Shown piece after piece: positions 60,787-64,000 of a stretch of 64,000 bases of DNA (its first letter is position 1; each line of letters starts with the position of its first letter). The notes under the pieces were generated by a model. That model saw only the letters and a program-made list of their open reading frames with translations, was not told the origin of the DNA and searched no databases. The stretch is from positions 1 to 64,000 of the forward strand of contig JACKOW010000009.1 of the NCBI GenBank assembly GCA_024234055.1, written 5' to 3'. Source of the stretch: Rhodanobacteraceae bacterium. GTDB taxonomy: Bacteria; Pseudomonadota; Gammaproteobacteria; Xanthomonadales; SZUA-5. The translations under genes were made by a program, and so were the position numbers.

Positions 60787-62253
60787 ATGCTCGCGTCGCC
60801 CCGCACCGACACCATCGCCGCCATCGCCACGCCTGCCGGTGCCGGCGGAATCGGTGTCATCCGCGTCTCCGGGCCGCGGGCGCTGTCGATGGCGCAGGAA
60901 TTCCTGAAACGCGAGCCCAAACCGCGCTTTGCCCACCACTGCCGATTCCGTGACGACCGCGGCGAGTTGATCGACGAGGGGCTGCTGATCGCCTTTCCGG
61001 CCCCCAGGTCCTACACCGGCGAGGATGTCATCGAACTGCAGGCGCACGGGTCGCCGGTATTGCTGGGCGTGTTGCTGCGACGCTGTCTGGAATTGGGCGC
61101 GCGGCTGGCCCGGCCTGGGGAATTCAGCGAGCGCGCCTTCCTCAACGACAAGCTGGATCTGGCCCAGGCCGAAGCTGTGGCCGATCTGATCGCCGCCAGT
61201 TCCGAAAGCGCCGCCCGCGCCGCCTTGCGTTCGCTGGAGGGCGAGTTCAGCCAGCGCATCAACACCCTGGCACGCCAGCTCATCGATCTGCGCGTCTACG
61301 TCGAAGCCGCCATCGACTTCCCGGAGGAGGAGATCGATTTCCTGCGCACCAGCGAAGTGCGTTCGCGCTTTGCTGTCATCGACATGGCGCTGCATGAACT
61401 GCTGGCCGGCGCCCGCCGTGGTCAGCGCCTGCGCGACGGGCTGCGCGTGGTCATCCTCGGCGCGCCCAATGTCGGCAAATCGAGCCTGCTGAACGCGCTC
61501 GCCGGGCACGATCGCGCCATCGTCACCGCCATCCCCGGCACCACCCGCGATGTGCTGCACGAAGCGCTGAATGTCGACGGCCTGCCGATCACCGTGGTCG
61601 ACACCGCCGGCCTGCGCCAGACCGAAGACGAGGTCGAGCGCGAGGGCATCCACCGCGCCGGTCGCGAAGCCCATCGGGCGGATCTGGTGTTGTGGGTGGT
61701 GGAGGCGGGTGACAGCCGGGACTCGGGACTCGGGACTCGGGACTCGGGGGAGCAGGATCGGGACCCGGGACCCGGGACCGGGGACCCGGGGAAGCGGGAG
61801 CCGGGCAGCGGGGCGTGTGGGCATGCGCCCGACCGTGCGGAGCTCGAAGCCCTGGGTCTGGCGGCTGGCATTGCCACGCTGACAGTGCACAACAAGATCG
61901 ATCTGGGCGCCGAGCCGGCGCGGGTGGAGCGCCGTTCCGATGGCGTGCATCTGTGGCTCTCGGCCAAGCACGGCGAGGGCATGGATCTGCTGCGCCGCGC
62001 GCTGCTGGAGCATGCTGGCCTCGGCGAGGGCAGCAGCGGCGATTTCAGCGCCCGATTGCGTCATGTCGACGCCCTTGAGCGCTCTCAGGCGCAGCTGGCT
62101 GCCGCCCGCGCCCATGCGCTGGATTCAGGCCAGGGTGAACTTGCAGCCGAGGACCTGCGCCTGGCGCACGAGGCACTGGGAGAGATCGTCGGCCGTTTCC
62201 GCAGCGATGATCTGCTCGGTGCGATCTTCAGCAGCTTCTGTATCGGCAAGTAG
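60787..62253 (+). CDS. mnmE: tRNA uridine-5-carboxymethylaminomethyl modification GTPase MnmE, with repeat-derived insertion
   Basis: MnmE with MnmG modifies the wobble uridine of several tRNAs. The N-terminal domain (TDTIAAIATPAGAGGIGVIR) and helical domain are normal. The G domain has GAPNVGKSS, TTRD, DTAG and NKID. The C-terminus FCIGK holds the catalytic Cys. Length is 488 residues, about 34 more than E. coli. The excess lies between DTAG and NKID (about residues 308-350), where RDSGLGTRDSGEQDRDPGPG and more is encoded by (CGGGACT)4 and decayed heptads (61711-61800). Reading frame is kept. Confidence 0.96.
   Translation: MLASPRTDTIAAIATPAGAGGIGVIRVSGPRALSMAQEFLKREPKPRFAHHCRFRDDRGELIDEGLLIAFPAPRSYTGEDVIELQAHGSPVLLGVLLRRCLELGARLARPGEFSERAFLNDKLDLAQAEAVADLIAASSESAARAALRSLEGEFSQRINTLARQLIDLRVYVEAAIDFPEEEIDFLRTSEVRSRFAVIDMALHELLAGARRGQRLRDGLRVVILGAPNVGKSSLLNALAGHDRAIVTAIPGTTRDVLHEALNVDGLPITVVDTAGLRQTEDEVEREGIHRAGREAHRADLVLWVVEAGDSRDSGLGTRDSGEQDRDPGPGTGDPGKREPGSGACGHAPDRAELEALGLAAGIATLTVHNKIDLGAEPARVERRSDGVHLWLSAKHGEGMDLLRRALLEHAGLGEGSSGDFSARLRHVDALERSQAQLAAARAHALDSGQGELAAEDLRLAHEALGEIVGRFRSDDLLGAIFSSFCIGK
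61717..61796 (+). repeat. (CGGGACT)4 and degenerate heptads inside mnmE
   Basis: Four perfect CGGGACT units (61717-61744) followed by G/C-rich decayed units (CGGGACC, CCGGGGA). It belongs to the same heptad family as the (CCCGAGT)n tracts at 4.2 and 22.5 kb, here within a coding sequence. Three units make seven codons, so length changes in multiples of three units keep frame. Confidence 0.88.
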
Positions 62254-62328
62254 GCAGACCTTGCCGGTAGCCTGCGCGAGAATCATCGAGCCGAGTTGCC
62301 ATCGATAGTTCCAGGAGCAGCACGCCGT

Positions 62329-63822
62329 ATGGGTTGTCCAAGTCCGCTTGATCTCCTGGTGTTTGGGCTCGGCCTGCTCGCCATTCCTTTGGATGCTGCC
62401 AGCGAGTCGACCGCGCACGTCGGCCGGAATGCCGCGACTTGTTCTGCAGCGCTGACCCGATATCTGGCGGCCACCGGTGATCCGGAGAATCAGGCGCTGG
62501 AGGAGCTGAGATCCTGTGATCTCATGGTAGTCCCATCCATCCTCGAAGCGGCGCATTGTTCGGGAGCCGACCGCTGTCCGGACCACTGGAAACTGGCTGA
62601 GGTACTCCGGAAAATCGGCCCGGATCGGGCGCGAGCAGCTCCCGCGCTCGGCGACCTGGCTCTGGGTATCTCCGATTCCGACGAGTACATCCGGGGAATC
62701 CTCGGGATGATCGCGGCTCTCGAAGACGATGGACTCGGATTGCAGCCGATCCTGCTCGAATTACGCGCAATGCGGCCGCAGCTGCGCGATTGGATCGACC
62801 AAACTCTGCTTGAGATCGGCGCTTCCGTCAGCGGCGAGATTTTTCAGGAGCGGCTTCGAAACCACGTTGATTCGCAACTGCTCAGAGCCATCGCCATCGC
62901 CGGTCCTGTGGCAATGAGCACCGGGCCACAACTGGTCGAACTGCTTTCCAGTACCGACTGGGAACTCCGTCGGGGCGCGGCAATGGCGATCGGATTTGTC
63001 GGTTTCCAGCCCGCAGTCTATCCCCTGATGGACTTGCTCGAGGATCCGGCCGACGTGCGCCTGCAATGGGTCATCCTGGACACACTCGGCCGCTTGGCTG
63101 CGCAGGGGGCCAGGCCTGCCGTAGAGCGGGTGGCAAACCGTCATTGGCTGCCCCTCATCCGCGCCAAGGCCCAGATTACCTTGGCGCAGATCGAGGGCGA
63201 GAGTCCCTGGGCGGAGCATTCCAGTCGCGATCGTCGCCGAAGGGAATCCGCTGCCTACCGAGATCAGCTGGGCGAAAGATTCGGCTACTGTCTGCTGCCC
63301 CCCGCTCCGGTTCCTCCCGAGCCTGCCCTTCGAAAGTTGCGCATCGACACCTCGGAGCAGATCCTGACGACCCTGGCCTATGAAGTGAACGTTTCTTTCG
63401 ACCCGACACCGCTCTACCGTCCACGAAGAACGCAGGTACCCGATGTTGCCTTGCGCGTGGAGGATGGCTGGATTGCAGGCAGCAATCGCGGTGAATGGGG
63501 AGGGGAGCTGCTCCATGTTGGTGACGACGGTCAGCACCAGCTCCTGAGTTCGGACAACACCCTGGACATCTTCCGCGTGGGTGATCGACTCATCGCCATT
63601 ACCGAAAAACCGATGCGCGAGGATGGCAGCCAACTGCAACAACTGACCCGCAGCGACGCCGGACACTGGGTCAGTCTGCCCTGGCGCGCACTGCCGGCAA
63701 GGGTTTGGGATGCCGCACTGCTGGACAGCGGTGAATTGTGGATAGGTGGCATCGGAGGCATCAGCGTGGTGGTCAACAGCGTTGGCCAGATGCGCACGGC
63801 GCCATGCGTGAATCCGGAGTGA
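62329..63822 (+). CDS. Secreted HEAT-like repeat protein
   Basis: A 497-residue exported protein; signal MGCPSPLDLLVFGLGLLAIP ending AASES. The N-terminal half has HEAT/Armadillo-like helical repeats (VVPSILEAAHC, AEVLRKIGPDRARAAPALGDLAL, LVELLSSTDWELRRGAAMAIGFVG, VYPLMDLLEDPADVRLQWVILDTLGRLA). The C-terminal half has beta-propeller-like motifs with repeated W/G stretches (WIAGSNRGEWGGELLHVGDDGQ, ELWIGGIGGISVVVNSVGQM). Likely a protein-binding scaffold in the periplasm; family not recognised. Confidence 0.75.
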   Translation: MGCPSPLDLLVFGLGLLAIPLDAASESTAHVGRNAATCSAALTRYLAATGDPENQALEELRSCDLMVVPSILEAAHCSGADRCPDHWKLAEVLRKIGPDRARAAPALGDLALGISDSDEYIRGILGMIAALEDDGLGLQPILLELRAMRPQLRDWIDQTLLEIGASVSGEIFQERLRNHVDSQLLRAIAIAGPVAMSTGPQLVELLSSTDWELRRGAAMAIGFVGFQPAVYPLMDLLEDPADVRLQWVILDTLGRLAAQGARPAVERVANRHWLPLIRAKAQITLAQIEGESPWAEHSSRDRRRRESAAYRDQLGERFGYCLLPPAPVPPEPALRKLRIDTSEQILTTLAYEVNVSFDPTPLYRPRRTQVPDVALRVEDGWIAGSNRGEWGGELLHVGDDGQHQLLSSDNTLDIFRVGDRLIAITEKPMREDGSQLQQLTRSDAGHWVSLPWRALPARVWDAALLDSGELWIGGIGGISVVVNSVGQMRTAPCVNPE

Positions 63823-63941
63823 GACATCGGCAAACCGCATTCGAGGCAAATTTCCTACAACCAAGTCAGAATTTTCTGACAGCGCCGCGACTGCGGGCGG
63901 ACTAGACTTGTCACCAATGTCTGCCCAACAAGGCTAGCTCG

Positions 63942-64000
63942 ATGATTGATGTGCGCACCCTGGAAGAACTGTCCCAGCGCCTCGGCGCCATGCTGCCGGC
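63942..64000 (+). CDS. ubiK: Ubiquinone biosynthesis accessory factor UbiK (5' part only)
   Basis: The window ends 59 bases into this gene. The visible start MIDVRTLEELSQRLGAMLPA matches the UbiK/YqiC N-terminal helix (MID...L..RL...LP). UbiK is a small coiled-coil accessory factor for ubiquinone biosynthesis. A GCAAGGC-like ribosome binding site precedes the ATG. The call depends on about 20 residues, so it should be confirmed with the downstream sequence. Confidence 0.65.
   Translation, partial: MIDVRTLEELSQRLGAMLP

Overview
The window is high-GC, gene-dense gammaproteobacterial chromosome. Gene content and order (RimB-RimK, YjgN-like protein followed by an M48 peptidase, TonB-dependent receptor, MsrPQ, rpsU-yqeY, tsaD-folB-folK, rpmH-rnpA-yidC-mnmE, ubiK) fit the Lysobacterales (Xanthomonadales), probably a Lysobacteraceae or Rhodanobacteraceae relative. 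This assignment rests on recognised protein families only. No rRNA, tRNA, CRISPR array, prophage or intact transposase gene was seen.

Layout. 0-8 kb: mscL, divergent from rimB-rimK-truC; a secreted isoaspartyl peptidase/asparaginase; a class D beta-lactamase-like protein that lacks the catalytic lysine; an OmpR-type two-component pair. 8-14 kb, mostly minus strand: M48 peptidase (frameshifted) with a YjgN-like membrane protein, two tandem TonB C-terminal-domain proteins, YbjQ-like protein, small membrane protein, TspO. 14-21 kb: ettA, two tandem M35-type secreted metalloproteases, folK-folB-tsaD. 21-29 kb: rpsU, yqeY, accA, tilS, a 3 x 120 bp tandem repeat, a small frameshifted gene, a TauE/SafE permease and the lytic transglycosylase slt. 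29-38 kb: a secreted propeller-like CxxCH protein, a large TonB-dependent receptor, a sorting-signal protein, a DUF4344-like HExxH protein. 37.5-45 kb: small operons of secreted or hypothetical proteins, GFA-type zinc proteins, MsrP-MsrQ, a PIN-like nuclease, a membrane-anchored L7/L12-like protein, a cupin. 45-52 kb: a tetR-OMF-MFP-RND efflux operon. 52-64 kb: FAH-family hydrolase, PhoX-like phosphatase, phospholipase D-like lipoprotein, PEBP protein, the rpmH-rnpA-yidC-mnmE cluster, a HEAT-like secreted protein and the start of ubiK.

The most unusual property is the intergenic DNA. Almost every gap contains members of about ten dispersed repeat families: REP-like hairpins, inverted repeats, MITE-like elements, and a modular element. 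The modular element joins a palindrome (core GTCCAGACTTGTCTGGAC), a short conserved linker and a tract of 7-bp repeats, either (GGGGCAC)n or (GGGACTC)n. Both heptads place G-runs at a spacing that fits G-quadruplex rules. The (GGGGCAC)n tracts start within about 13 nt of the stop codons of six different genes, always with the G-rich strand as the mRNA sense strand, the heptads next to the gene and the palindrome further away. A GGGACTC tract also sits in frame inside the G domain of mnmE. I regard this stop-codon-associated heptad/palindrome element as the best candidate for an undescribed system here.

Two likely frameshifts (M48 peptidase; small gene after tilS) may be real or assembly errors and should be checked against reads.
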